64,000 nt of DNA from Aaosphaeria pasadenensis (lineage: Eukaryota > Ascomycota > Dothideomycetes > Pleosporales). Positions 1 through 11,711 of the stretch are shown here, piece after piece. The stretch is from contig JAKLMB010000046.1 in assembly GCA_022813625.1 (NCBI GenBank), positions 1-64,000 of the forward strand, given 5' to 3'. The translations under genes were made by a program, and so were the position numbers. Position 1 is the stretch's first letter, and each line of letters opens with the position of its first letter. Under the pieces are notes generated by a model. The model was not told where the DNA came from and ran no database searches. It saw nothing but the letters and a program-made list of their open reading frames with translations.

Positions 1-2595
1 ATCTACAATATTCGGTGGTGGTGGTGGGGGGGTGGCCAGCTCACTGATGTGGCCAGCTTACTGATCAAACACGTTATTGCTGGATACTTACTCATGGTCT
101 CGGAGGGAGTCTGGGAATCTGAACGGAGCTTGTTCGGGGTTTGTATCATGTTAGGTGGAAGGAATGCAAGGGTGTTGTCGGATGGAAGGATTGGTTCATG
201 AGGCAGATACGGAGTAGACATGCTCGGATTCAAAGTATGACACAGGCATGAGGAAAATGTCATCACATACGAGTCGTGAAGGTGATATTCCCAGCGCCAC
301 ACTCTTGCCAATTGTCCATAGACCCCAAATGATCACAACCCAACATTGAACCAACATCAAGAATTCAGTTGGAGAGGCTGAAGCCAAAACTTTAATTCCA
401 AATTCAGATACTCCGTAGGTACTCCGTCAATAAAGCTTCATGATATCATCGTATGCTTACTTACTACACGGAACATCTTGTGTACCTCGTGTTGAACGCG
501 ACGCGATTAGTTGGTTAGGCAGGGAATAACAAGGAAAACCACGTATTTTGCAGAGGGAAAACAACACATCCAACTTGATATCCACAAACTATAACCACAA
601 CCTATTGACACGTTTTCCGCTTAGAGATTGCTTCGTGAGCAATTGGCCAGCAATTGCTTGCCCATTACCTGTTATAACAACATGTACCAGCCGTCCTTCC
701 CGTGTCGGCGTCGTTGAGTCTGCAATTTGCCATATGCCATCACTATCAACTTCATTTTCGCCATCATCGCCGCTCTATCGTGAATCTGCCAATCCGTGAT
801 AATTCCCGATCGGTGGTTTTCTACATGTGCCACACCTCCGACACCTACCCACCTACCCACTTCCCCCCATCCGCCTCGTGAAGCAACGCGAATCGCATCT
901 GGCCATCTGCCGGTTCATCCAGATCTTCCATTGAGCTTCCAAATACTATCGGCTTGCAGCCTCCAAATCCTCCGAAAGCAGCAAGAATTCACGATAATGC
1001 ATTCTTAAACGCCCTGGCACATGCTTTTCGCACAAAAGCAACGACGGTCCCCGTGGCCCACGACGCCCGCCCGCTCGCCCCGTGTTGGTATGTGTAGAAC
1101 GGCCGGAGAGGCAAGATCCGTTTCGTTTCGTATCATACCATCGTGAGACTAAACTACCTGCTGGGCTCGTTTGGACTTCCACCATTTCACTATTACTAAC
1201 TTCCTTGTCTCGTCTTGTCTTTGTCTTGCCTCTGGCTTGTCGCCAATATTGGTGATGATGGTAATCAATCAATCAGCACTACCGCGATTCTGCTTAGCTG
1301 AGACAGTCGGCCGATGGCGAGAACGCCTTACTACATGTGAAGAATAAAAACCATAGGAGTGTTTGTTTCTGTCTCCGACGATGGATATCCGACGCCGATG
1401 CAAGTACCAAGGCTAGGCTATTGATGCTACGCTATATTTCTAGCCTATTGCCACGGATGTTGTAACTGCCTTTGTTCTGGCAGTGCGTACCTCCGTCTCG
1501 CCTTGTCTCACTTGGTTTCGTTCTGGCCTGTGTGATCGTGGTTGTGGTCGTGTAGATGGGATCTATTTCGGGGCGGTTGGCTGAGTAGTCGTTGTGGATC
1601 GCGCGTTTCAACGTATACACACAGGCCGTCTAGTTGTTGATGCTACTCGTAGAGACATGATGCCATTCTGAAGTATGCGTTGTTGTGCTGGAATATACGT
1701 GACTGCAACACCCTTTTGCTCTCTGTCCCCAAGGGGCGGTCCCAGCAGAACAGCGTGTGCAACCAGCGGGCCAGCCAGCCAGCCAGCCAACCATGCTGCC
1801 AACCCATCCAGGCCACCGCCTCACCTCCTCCCACGCCGGCTACTTTCGCCGTTCGCCGCAAGGTATTGCGTGCATGTCAGGGCAATTACGGAGTAAACCG
1901 CCACCCATGATTCCAAACCTCATCATCCCACCCATTCATTCAACTTTGGTATTACAAAGATATTACATTCTGCAGAGAGCCATCGTGTGTATGTACTTAT
2001 CCTGTCTGTGTTCGGAGTACTCCGTATAATACAGTACCTACCCTACCGACTTTATGTCCGTGTGCGTGTTTCGACCTACTACTCGCCTCACGTCGCGCCT
2101 TTCGCATCTCCGAGGTGTCAAAAGAAGGGTCGAACAAAGTCGCCTGCCTGTACCCTGCAGGTCTCTCGCCGGCACACCCTCTTCTGTTTGCTAGCCTCGT
2201 TTTATTTGGTAGTTTAGTGTGTTATATTTTTTTCTTTCGCTCTGGCGCGTCGCGTTCGTCTCAGGCCACCGTAGTTCGATCAATAGTCGGGTTAGGTTTG
2301 GATTTAGGTCGGGTTAGGTCAGGTTCTAGGTAGGGAAGGGTTTTTATGGTAGGGGAGAATGCGGTAGAAGGAGGGTAGAAGGGAGGTAGAACAGAGGGAT
2401 GATTAATGAGATGAGTATGGAGTACCTAGGTGTACCTGCTCTCCGTATCTATCTAGATGACTCTCTAGGTATCTTTGCGGTATCTATGAGTACTTGGTAA
2501 ATCATATATTGTAGCAAATCGGCCAGCACCGGCGTATGTTTTGTGAGGGCGTACCTACCCTAGTCTAGTATCTACCCTACGTGCCATAGTAGTGA
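1..2595. other. Gene-free region upstream of the transcription factor
   Basis: I see no convincing gene here. Open frames are short and overlap on both strands, as expected for non-coding DNA. The stretch holds four exact copies of the 9-mer TACGGAGTA or its complement (208, 409, 1887, 2018), a (GCCA)n run near 1765-1790, and many pyrimidine runs. It probably contains the distal promoter of the gene starting at 4491. It could also hold a non-coding transcript or the end of a gene lying left of the window. Confidence 0.5.
208..2026. repeat. Four dispersed copies of TACGGAGTA / TACTCCGTA
   Basis: Exact 9-mers lie at 208-216 (TACGGAGTA), 409-417 (TACTCCGTA), 1887-1895 (TACGGAGTA) and 2018-2026 (TACTCCGTA). 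A one-mismatch copy is at 420-428, directly after the second. The last copy sits in the 12-bp palindrome CGGAGTACTCCG at 2013-2024. I noticed only degenerate relatives elsewhere, for example 14320, 24220, 32055, 50014 and 51865. The function is unknown; it may be a binding site or a short dispersed repeat. Confidence 0.55.
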
Positions 2596-2598
2596 ATG

Positions 2599-4422
2599 CT
2601 ACTTCTCTCTCCTCTGACTACAGGAAAGCAAGGCGGCTGCTGCGGAATCGGAGGCGCGGTCTGACCTGCCCTTCCTTGCCCTGCTCACTGCTCGTGGAAT
2701 TGCCCTGCCCATTTGCCCTGTCCGTTATTGCCCATTTTCCCTGCCGGTCGTTTGTATTTTTCTTCTTCTGTTCTTTTCTATCATTATTCCCTGTTCTTGT
2801 GTTGTAATTTGGGTGTCTGTTTCTTGCCGGCATCTACCTAAGCCGGTCTAGTTGCCCTCTTCCCTACCTGCGTTGTCTTGTCTTGTCTCTGTTTTGTTAC
2901 GAGGTAGTAAGGTACTCTTCTCACCCCTGGCACCCTGGCACTTGCCCTTTCCCTTTTTTCACTCCTTCTCTTCCTTCCTTCCTTCCTTCCCTATTTCATA
3001 CCGTAGGGAAGGTATCTGGGCAGTTAGATACTGTGTAGTGTGAGTGAGTGGTGAGTGCGTGTGTGGTAGTATCGTGATTTCCTCGTAGATACGTAGTTTC
3101 CTATTCCTCCAATTCCAAGACTTTTCTCCCTCTTGCCATCTGAAAATTTCTTTCCACTCTCCCGTCATCAACCATCTTCATCACAATCACCTTTACCTTT
3201 ACCTTCACTTACACCTCCATCAACAATCATTGCCATCGCCATCGTCATCAGCATCCGACGTTCACCTTTCACTAGTTGGGTTGCTCGTACTCACTACTGA
3301 CCGACTTACCAATCCACGTTCATCCCACCCTCCCCAATTATCTTGCTCATAAGCCTTCCACCCAAATCTCTTCCTTCCCACTTCCCGCCGTTTCTTAACC
3401 TCGTGGGTCTCACTCTCGGACCATCATTGTCCCACACGAACCACACGCACACACACATCCACTCACACGCACACATCAACCATTCGGAGTATACCACACA
3501 CACCACACACACCGTACCTCATCCAGCCATACAAGCGGGACATTACACACAGACAGGAACAACCATCAACATCAATAACAACAAAACATCGACAACGATA
3601 CACGTCGATTCATCTTGTCCTTCTTCTCTATCACCTGCTCTCTGTTACCGTCTCCACTTGGTTTATCAGCCTCAACCGAAAGTTTGTGGGCCCCCCTGCG
3701 ATCTGCACAAGGCGCTTGTCCCTGGTCCCTTCCTACCTGGCACACTCTCTTTCACTACCAGGGCCTTCACTCTCTTTCGCTCTCTCGCGCTTTTTCGGCA
3801 ACAGACTGCCTCTAACTTCATACCACCGTCGCCGCCGCCAACCTGTTTTTGCAATTCACTGTAACTACTTGTTGCTACTCCCGCTACTGTCACTAAACTA
3901 CCTACTACTCTACTCTAACTCTACTCTACTCTATTCAACCCTACCCTACCCTACCTCTACTTTCTCTCTTTTCTCTCTTTTCCTCCACCTTACCTACCAC
4001 TACTTCCTACCTACCTACCTTCCTTACCCACCCACTCTTCTCCTTCCGCTCCGCCCACTCTGTCTCCTCTTTCTCTTCCTCATCCACCTCCACTCATCAA
4101 CCTACACAAGCTTCTCTCACCAATTGCTTCTCCATCTTTTCCTCGGTCGCGCGTTCGCAACTCAGTTGAACTGTAGCCTCTTCCCCAATCGCCTCTCCAA
4201 ATACTTCCCCAAGTATACACTGCCGACGCGTGTCACCACCGCTCAACGCCTCTCAACCTCCTCTATCAACTTCATTCTCAAATCACATCAGACCCACCCG
4301 GCTCCGCAAAGCTTCTTCGAGGCCCATCCTTTCCCCATCCTCGACCCATCTCCAAACCCCTCCATCCAGTCCCGCCGGCTTTTGTTGCTTGCGACCCATC
4401 ACGCTTCCACTTGAACCGTCGG
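2599..4422 (+). promoter_or_regulatory. ATG-free, pyrimidine-rich presumptive 5' leader
   Basis: Reading the plus strand base by base, the last ATG before this stretch is at 2596 and the next is at 4423, so 1,824 nt contain none. The second half is strongly C/T-rich with simple runs, such as TTCC repeats at 2971-2990 and CTACT/TACC repeats around 3903-3950. The pattern fits an exceptionally long 5' untranslated leader, perhaps with introns, of the transcription factor that starts at 4491. The transcription start itself cannot be seen. Confidence 0.5.
2971..2990. repeat. (TTCC)5 microsatellite
   Basis: Five tandem TTCC units lie inside the ATG-free leader. It is a simple sequence tract with no further evidence of function. 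Confidence 0.8.
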
Positions 4423-4554
4423 ATGGTTTGGTTGCCTGCCCTATCTCTCAGTTGCGCCTTTCTTTGCTCCGTTCGTGAATTCAAAGTATCATGGACGACC
4501 GCTTCCGCCAGCATGGACTTCCTCAGCCATCAGGTGGCCAGTACCAGTCTCTAG
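4423..4554 (+). promoter_or_regulatory. Upstream ORF overlapping the transcription factor start
   Basis: The first ATG after the long ATG-free leader opens a 43-codon frame that begins MVWLPALSLS. It ends at TAG 4552-4554, inside the coding sequence of the main frame that starts at 4491, and is in a different frame. Scanning ribosomes that use this ATG would bypass the main start, so it could repress translation or require leaky scanning. Its use is inferred, not shown. Confidence 0.4.
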
Positions 4555-7500
4555 GACACCAGTCCTACAATGGATCACAATCCCACTTGCCAACCTTGCC
4601 TCCCCTTCAGCATGGTAGCTCTTCCCAGTATCCATCGATGTACGGTGGCCACCACAATAGCAACCCTCAGACGCCTTTGACCCCCCATACGCCCGCGTCT
4701 TCTGCGCCCAATGCAAACTCCTCGATCCCTCCTATCGCACAGCATCCTCCGCTGCGACCTATACAGCCCTCGCCTGCTTCGTACATGTTGCCCACGTCTT
4801 CATACTCCTCTTCCCAGCCGCCTCTGCTCCCAACGGCTGCGGCCCATTCGAACGCGCATCAATTGGCTCCGGCCCCGTCGTTGAATGGACTTCAAGATCT
4901 TCGCGCTGGAGCTCCTGGCATGGGAATGCACGCGCAGTTGTACCCTCACGCCCCAATTCTGCCCAACTCAGAGCCGGAGCCCGTGCACGTCGTTGGCCAG
5001 CAAGGTCGCCGTGGAGTCCTCCCAACACACCCCGGAAGACCAGCGCCTACCGTGGGAAAGGCACCCACCAACCCGAACAAGAATGCTGAAGGAAAATATG
5101 AGTGCCCACACTGCAACAAAACTTACCTACACCTGAAGCATCTTAAGCGCCACTTGTTGCGACGTGAGTATAACCCTGAACCCATTGGATAATTATTTTG
5201 CTAACGTTACGGAATTAGACACTGGCGAGAGGCCTTACCAGTGCAACTTGTGCAAGGATACTTTCTCGAGAAGTGACATCTTGAAGCGTCACTTCCAGAA
5301 ATGTTCCATCAGGCGCGGAAACCCTACGGGTGCTAGTCACTTGCAGAATGCGCAGAACCATCTTCAGAAGAATCGCCCTCAGAATGGCGCCGAGACGAAC
5401 ACGTACTTGAACCACATGAACTCTTCCGTGCCCTACAGCGACGCGAACTATGGTAACGGGCTCGTCGGAATGGCTCCTATGCCCCCTATGGGATCGGACC
5501 CAACCGCATACAATGACAATCTTCCCCCGATGTCTGCCCACCAGCAGTCCATGTCCGCGCGTACTTCCCGATCCAATAGTCTCATTCGCCCTGGAAGCGG
5601 CGTCGAGGAGAACCGCCGCAGCATGTCCGCTCTCGAATTCGGTAATCCACGCGTGAACTACAACGGTAACGACTACCGTGGTGCTTCCGGTCTGTCCAAC
5701 AACATTTCCGCTCACGACTTGAACTCGTACGGGGCACAGCAGGGACAAAACCCGGCCAACGTGTCTGGCGGTCCTAACCACTACAACTATGATGCTGGTG
5801 TCACTCACCCCGAGATGACGCAGAACAATATGCCAGTCAAATCTGAAGATGCAAACCCAACCAGCTACCCTCGGCCAACTCTCCCAAACGTTGATGGAAT
5901 CTCAAACCCCCAGGATAGCCCACTCAGATGGAATGGCTCCTTCAACGGAGAGCACCAAGACAACTTTCTCATGACATCGAGTATGGCGAGTGGCCCAATC
6001 CCTGGAAAAACGTCAGGTATTCTGACTGTCAATAATTTTTAGACTCCAGATGAACCCTCTCGCCCTAGCATGTTCAGTGGTTTCTATTCCGATGCTTCTG
6101 GGTTGGTCGACACGCCGTTGTTTGATAATTGGGTCCTTGGCCCGTCTGATCCTCTACAGTCTAAAGCAGAAGCGTTGATATCGTTCTGTTTCCCCGAATC
6201 TCCCTCACTGGCGTCCGGATCGCAGGATGCCCAAGATTTTGAAGGCCTGAAAGCCATATTATCTGCGGATAATCTGCAACACTTTTTGGAAGGATACAAG
6301 AACTGGCATTTCCACTGGCCGATGATACATATGCCTTCTTTCAACCCCGTTAATGCATATAATGGTCTCGTCTTCGCGATGGTTTGTGTGGGAGCTGTGT
6401 ACTCAAACCGCATGGGTATGACGCAAGTTCGGTGGTTGATGGATCTTTTGGAGAAATGTCTGTGTCGCTCTTCGACACTATATCAGCATGCGATACGAAT
6501 TGGGTCTGGAGTGGCCGCGGATGAGAAACTCGGAACGATTAATATTGAAGAGATACAGGCACTGCTACTCCTTCACACCTTGTTAATCTGGCATGGCAGC
6601 CAACAGCAACGCCAGAAAGGCAGGGAGAAATATCGAACTCTTGCCAATGTCGCTCGGCGTGCAGGCCTTTTACATCCTTCGCCCCTGACAAATCCCACCT
6701 CTAGCGTGTTACACCAACCGGGACCTCTTGATGGTAAAGAGTTGGATGTTTGGACATGGGAATCTTGGGTCGAACAAGAAAAGCGAGTCCGATTGTTTTA
6801 TCTTATCTTCCTGATGGATGCATCACTCGTTATGTTCTTCAACTTGCCTCCACAGTTTGACCCCAATGAAATTTCTCTACCCTTGCCATCCGACGATGCC
6901 GCATGGGAAGCTGGTTCAGAGGAAGACTGTGCCACGGCCCTCGGCCTTCGGGGTGCAGTCGCGCAAAATGGAAATGTCACGGGCAGTCGAAGGCCTAAGC
7001 AAGTCTACATGTCCGAAGCTCTTCACCACCTTCACCATGGAGGCGATTTTCCGCAGAGAGGCACGAATGTATACGGCAAATTCGTTCTGATCCACGCTAT
7101 TCATGTCGAAATATACAACATCCAGCACCAGATTGTCAACCTGACGGCGCGGTCCAACATCAACGGCTTTTCTTCGAGTGGCACAAGCACGCCACAATCT
7201 CAGGACTGGACATCTGCGGATGGCAACAAGAGTAACGGGAGCAGTGGGCGTGCTACTCCAACCGAAGGATCGAACCAACAGTTCGCCCAAGCCCACCACA
7301 AACTGCGCGTTGCCATGGGCTCTCTCGAACTCTGGAAGCGGCAATGGGACGAAGACATGTCTATTCAGTATCCGGGCAACCAGCGACGTCTTGGCTTCTG
7401 CCGAGACGGCATCCATTTTTACTTCCTGGCACGCGTCTTTCTTCGAAACTCCCGACGCGAAGAATGGGCGGCTCAAGCCGATCTCCGCTGTCAACAAGTG

Positions 7501-7662
7501 TTCAATATCCTCAAACAGATCAGAGCCCATGTTGCTTCTGACTCTGCCCAAAAAGGACTGGACATTGGATCAGTGACAGCGATCGACGACAATTATGGGC
7601 TGGCCGACCTGACACTAGACATGAAGCTCCTCTTCACGCCAATCGACTCAAGCGCTAATTAG
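4491..7662 (+). CDS. C2H2 zinc finger / fungal-specific transcription factor
   Basis: This is a nuclear DNA-binding regulator of about 1,000 residues. Exon 1 is 4491-5163; intron 5164-5218 has a CTAAC branch. Splicing rebuilds two adjacent fingers: finger 1 with C205, C208, H221, H225, a TGERPY linker, then C233, C236, H249 and a terminal C253 (C2HC). A disordered Ser/Asn/Pro-rich region follows. The fungal_trans-type middle homology domain starts near residue 560 with a WHFHWPMIHMPSF segment. The second intron is unclear: TAG at 6040-6042 interrupts the frame, which continues to 7662. In-frame options are 5981-6049 (69 nt), 6012-6068 (57 nt) or 6017-6049 (33 nt). If the intron is retained, a 498-residue protein with fingers but no middle domain results. 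The start was chosen because it is the first ATG in this frame after the long leader. I do not recognise a named ortholog. Confidence 0.85.
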
Positions 7663-9473
7663 ACGACCACGGAGCGACCAGTACACTTTCTCCAGCACAC
7701 AACAGGCAACAAATTCAAGCATTTTCACATTTCACCCACACCCAACACGATTCATACGGATGATCGGCGAGTCATCATCATCATTATCAGAGCGGTTAGA
7801 AACCACCGAACATACTAGAAGCACTAGAGGGTTGCATTCGCATATCACGACCAGTCACAGAAAGGGTCCGCGCATTAGTTTGGAGTTTTTATTTGGAGTT
7901 TTTAGATTTTCATCGGTATGGATGGTACGGCGAGCATGACAAAATCAGGCGGCAGGTTTTGGCTTCACGAATTTTCTTCTTTCCTTCTCTTCCCCTAAAA
8001 AGTATTAGAAGATTTACCTCACGGCTTGCATTTGCCAGGCGCAAAAGTATTCGACCCATGGACAGTAGATACACGACAATCTCCGAGCTCTGTTAGACCG
8101 ATGCGCGGGCATGCAGTCTCTGGAGTCATCGGCTGTCCCTGCTTGTTAGAGCAAGGGATAGCGGCAGATGCTGTCACTTCCTGTAAATTTTTCTCTCTTG
8201 TCTCTGTTTAGCTGTTGTGCGGCGAAAGTTTGTGCTTTCTCGACCTAGATATATAGACTGCGCATTTAGCGAGAGCACGCTCGACATAAAGCAGAGTAGA
8301 ATGAAATTGTTGAATTGAACTCTCTAGGTGTATTTATTATGTGACTTTTCCTTCTTCGACGTCATTCAGTTTTGGTTGTCGAGCCATGTTCTCTTGTATC
8401 TGGTGCCTGAGCGGTTTCAGGTCCCGAACCTCGAACGTCTGCCTCAAACTTCAGTGCACCGGCTATATCTCAACCCTGTGATCGGATGCGTCTCGATGCC
8501 GCCACCCTTAACCATGCTCTTCCCCTGGAAACACAGGATAGTTCACGTGAATCTCCACGATGGGTTTCGCGGTTTGCCTATCACAGATTCCGGTGGCCGA
8601 TTTGCATAGCTTTTGTGGTATCAGCCCCAGAAGTGTAGGGCAGCATCGCGCGCATATCGTCTAGTCTAGATACGTTTGCCTCGATCATGCTTTGCCTTGC
8701 CTTGCCTTCTTTCCTCAGGAACTGCCTTCCCCGTAAGCCTTTGCGATCAAACACGGCCTAGCCTACTGCTTCGATGCCTCAGTTTCGCACCTGCCGGCCG
8801 TCTCCCAGGCCGACCTACTTACTTCCTTACTCGTGTTAACTCTGCAGATCAACCATTATTACCCAACCGTCCAAGATTGGTCGATTTGGATGACCGAACC
8901 ATGGGTTCTAACCTTCTGCACCCCTTGATAATATGCTGCTATAACATGCATGACGAACGGCTGCCCCCCAGACTTCCAGACTCGGCATGCCGTTTCTGCC
9001 ACAGCCATCCACACACCTACAAAGGCCCACACACTCATACACAGCAGGCATACACACGCACATCAATAGACTTTCCCAGGGGTGAGTGCAACCGAACTGT
9101 TGAAAGAAAAAATGCATGACAAGTCTGGGGTGGGCTGGGGGGTACGGTGCGGTGCGAGGGGCCCAGCAAAAGCCTAAAAAGGATGAAATATCTTCTCTCT
9201 TCCTTTTGCTATACAATTTTTATCTTCGTTCTTGGATTGTTTGTTCGTTCTTGTCTTACTTTTTAATTGTCTTGGTCTGGTACTATCTGTTTCCTTTTTA
9301 TCCTTATCTCGTCTGGACGACGTGAGCTGGCTATAGTGTTCGGTTCTGCTTTGCTTGAAATTGCCCTTTCTTGGCTGTGGTGTTTGGTTTGATGGTGTCT
9401 TGACCCCTCGATCTGGTCATTGAAGTTGATCCCATCCCATCTTGAGGAAAAGAAAGTAAGGAAGTTGTGAAAG
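7663..9473. other. Intergenic region, no gene seen
   Basis: This holds the 3' end of the transcription factor transcript and the promoter or leader of the membrane protein that starts at 9474. The open frames, the longest about 147 codons at 8676-9119, resemble no protein family I know and have UTR-like composition. Confidence 0.5.
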
Positions 9474-10806
9474 ATGTATCTCAGGCCCGGGTTCGTGGTG
9501 TTCATTGTGGGGTGCACGTTGACGAGTCTGTCTACGATTATCATTGCGTTGAGGTGAGTGACATACTCTGTTGTAGTACATGGTGTTGTTTACTGACCGT
9601 CATGGGGATTGTAGGTATTACTGTCGGTACTGGCTTATGGGTACGACGGGGTTGACGGACCATCTCATGCTCATGGCTTTGGTATGTGCGACTCTTTCGT
9701 ATTGGATGTTAGAGGGATTTGGGGCTGACTAGGAACACAGCTGGTTACGTGGGGAAACACGGTCGTGAATTACTATCAAGATAAGACAAGTAGCTCGTTT
9801 CGACCGAGTTTCTTTCGGATTCCCGTAAGTGTTGCTCCTTTTCGTCGACGTCGTTGAGATCTAGGAATGAGAGACGAGCGAGTGACTGACATGGTTATAG
9901 GAGAAAGCCCCTCAGATCCAAGCGGCCCTGCAAGGAACGCTCTTGACGTGGTACATCTACCGGATAACCTACAACATCGGCCTTTGCTTCGTGAAGCTCT
10001 CCATCCTCTTCTTCTACCGCGCCATCGCCTCCAATGTCACCTTCCGACGCCTAACCTACGCTACCATCGCCCTCGTATCCCTCTACACCTTCGGCGTAAC
10101 CATCGCCAGCATCTTCCAATGCGAGAACCCGGTAGACGCCTGGGACACCACAGCCTACCTCTCCCAATTCGACGGGAAACCCGGCCGCGCCAAGAGCAAA
10201 ACCAAATGCTACGACCCGATACGCCTATGGGTCATGTCCGCCGCCGTGAACCTCTTCTCTGACGTCGTGATCCTTCTCCTCCCCATCCCGACGCTGCTGG
10301 GCCTCCGCGTCCCCATGGACAAGCGCCTCGCGCTCATCGGCATCTTCTCCGTCGGCATTATGGCCATCGTCGCGTCCTGCGTCCGCATGTGGGTCATGGC
10401 GCTGTGGTCCGAGTCGCCGCAGAACTCGGCGCGCTTCGGCGCCGACCTGCTGCTCTGGGGCCAGGTCGAGACGAACAGCGGAATCATCTCGTCGTCGATT
10501 CCGTTCTTGCGGCTCATCTTCCGCGGGAGGGGCAACGGAAGCAGTGGGAAGAGTAAGGAGGACGAGAAGCAGCGGATCGTGCGACCTGGTATCTCCCCGC
10601 CGCAACAGCAGGAGCAGCAGGATCAACGGCAGGGGAATCCGGAGTTGAGGATCGAGCCGGCTGAGAAGGATGAGGAGAAGGGTGATCCGAATGGTAGCCC
10701 AGGATGGAATCCGTTCATCACGGTGCCCGCGAGCTTGCATAGCCAGACGAGCAGTAGGGGGAGTGCACAGTTGGATGATGCGGTGAGGCCGCACTTGACG
10801 GTCTGA
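9474..10806 (+). CDS. Fungal rhodopsin-domain integral membrane protein
   Basis: Four exons (9474-9553, 9615-9681, 9741-9824, 9901-10806) join in frame to 378 residues. Introns of 61, 59 and 76 nt have GT-AG ends. The protein starts MYLRPGFVVFIVGC, a membrane segment. It has about seven hydrophobic helices, a conserved WYIYRITYNIGLCFVK region, a CYDPIRLW loop and the helix FSDVVILLLPIPTLLGLRVP. These are hallmarks of the large fungal rhodopsin-like (PTH11-related, no CFEM) family. The C-terminal ~110 residues are cytosolic-type, rich in Gln, Glu, Lys and Ser. Members often lie in the plasma membrane; their ligands and roles are mostly unknown. The start ATG opens directly into the first helix, as is usual. 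The third exon is GC-poor relative to the fourth, with no sign of damage. Confidence 0.82.
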
Positions 10807-11711
10807 GGTTACCATTAGGTCATGTTTGGTTTATCGATTGATCGATCTCTACTGGGGATTTAAAAAGGATGGGATACTGGGCTGGGAGTTAATGGTGCTT
10901 AATGGTATTTGAGGTTATCTTGCATAGGACAGGACTGGACTGATACGGTCGATCTATCATGAGAAGGATATAATCGTGCGAGTGTCTCTTTGCTAGGGTA
11001 CTTGTATATATATGTATAGCAGGGGCTTGCAGGTGCTGGTAATCTGTATAATGATATTGGATCTACTTGAAGCGACTTCGGCTTTGATGTTGGGCCCGTA
11101 TGAACATTGTGACAACTTGAGAGCTATCGGACGATGCGAGTACGAATGAAAGCTTTGGAAGGGAATTGTCGATTTCCCCATACTCCAAGCTCAAATGTCG
11201 ATTGACTATTGTGAAATAAGGTTTGAAGGATGGTCGAGATTCCAAACAGGTGACGTTACAAGATGAATTGCCCAATGCTTTAGACCTAGTCCCGAATCAC
11301 ACTAGCTGCATAACTATCGGAGGACCATACGAGGTATTAGTGTTCGAGTGTCCTCCACATCGCATCACGCATCACATTGCATCTCATCATCCAGCGCAGG
11401 CATATGCACTCTCTGTCGCCAATCAATTTACAGCGTGAACAAGCTTGTGCTGCAGTCAATTTGGAAGGGACGCTTGCGTTCGCTTGACTAAACTCTCCAT
11501 CATCCCCGATCACACACATACAATCGGAACCCTGGCTTCCCAACGTTGCAATAGGATCGTCCTGGTCTCCGTCGCCCTCTTCATAACCATCACCGCCATT
11601 CTGGCTTCACTCCGCTTCGGCGCTCGTTCTTCCCCATTGCTTTCCTACCTCAAGCCCTCTGGCGCAACCACCTTCTCTACCTCGGCGCAGAGACCGCTCC
11701 TCAATTCCACA
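10807..11711. promoter_or_regulatory. Intergenic region and presumptive MepB leader
   Basis: Contains the 3' region of the rhodopsin-domain gene and the upstream region of the oligopeptidase. A CCAATCA box lies at 11419-11425 on the plus strand. From 11407 to 11711 there is no ATG. The main frame is nevertheless open from 11439 up to the ATG at 11712 and encodes Arg/Ser-rich, presequence-like residues. Confidence 0.5.

Noticed and set aside
5215..5808. 197-codon minus-strand frame
   Set aside because: Fully antisense to the zinc-finger and disordered part of the transcription factor; explained by codon bias on the other strand.
8676..9119. 147-codon plus-strand frame in the intergenic region
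   Set aside because: UTR-like composition, His/Thr/Pro-rich by simple sequence, and no family resemblance.
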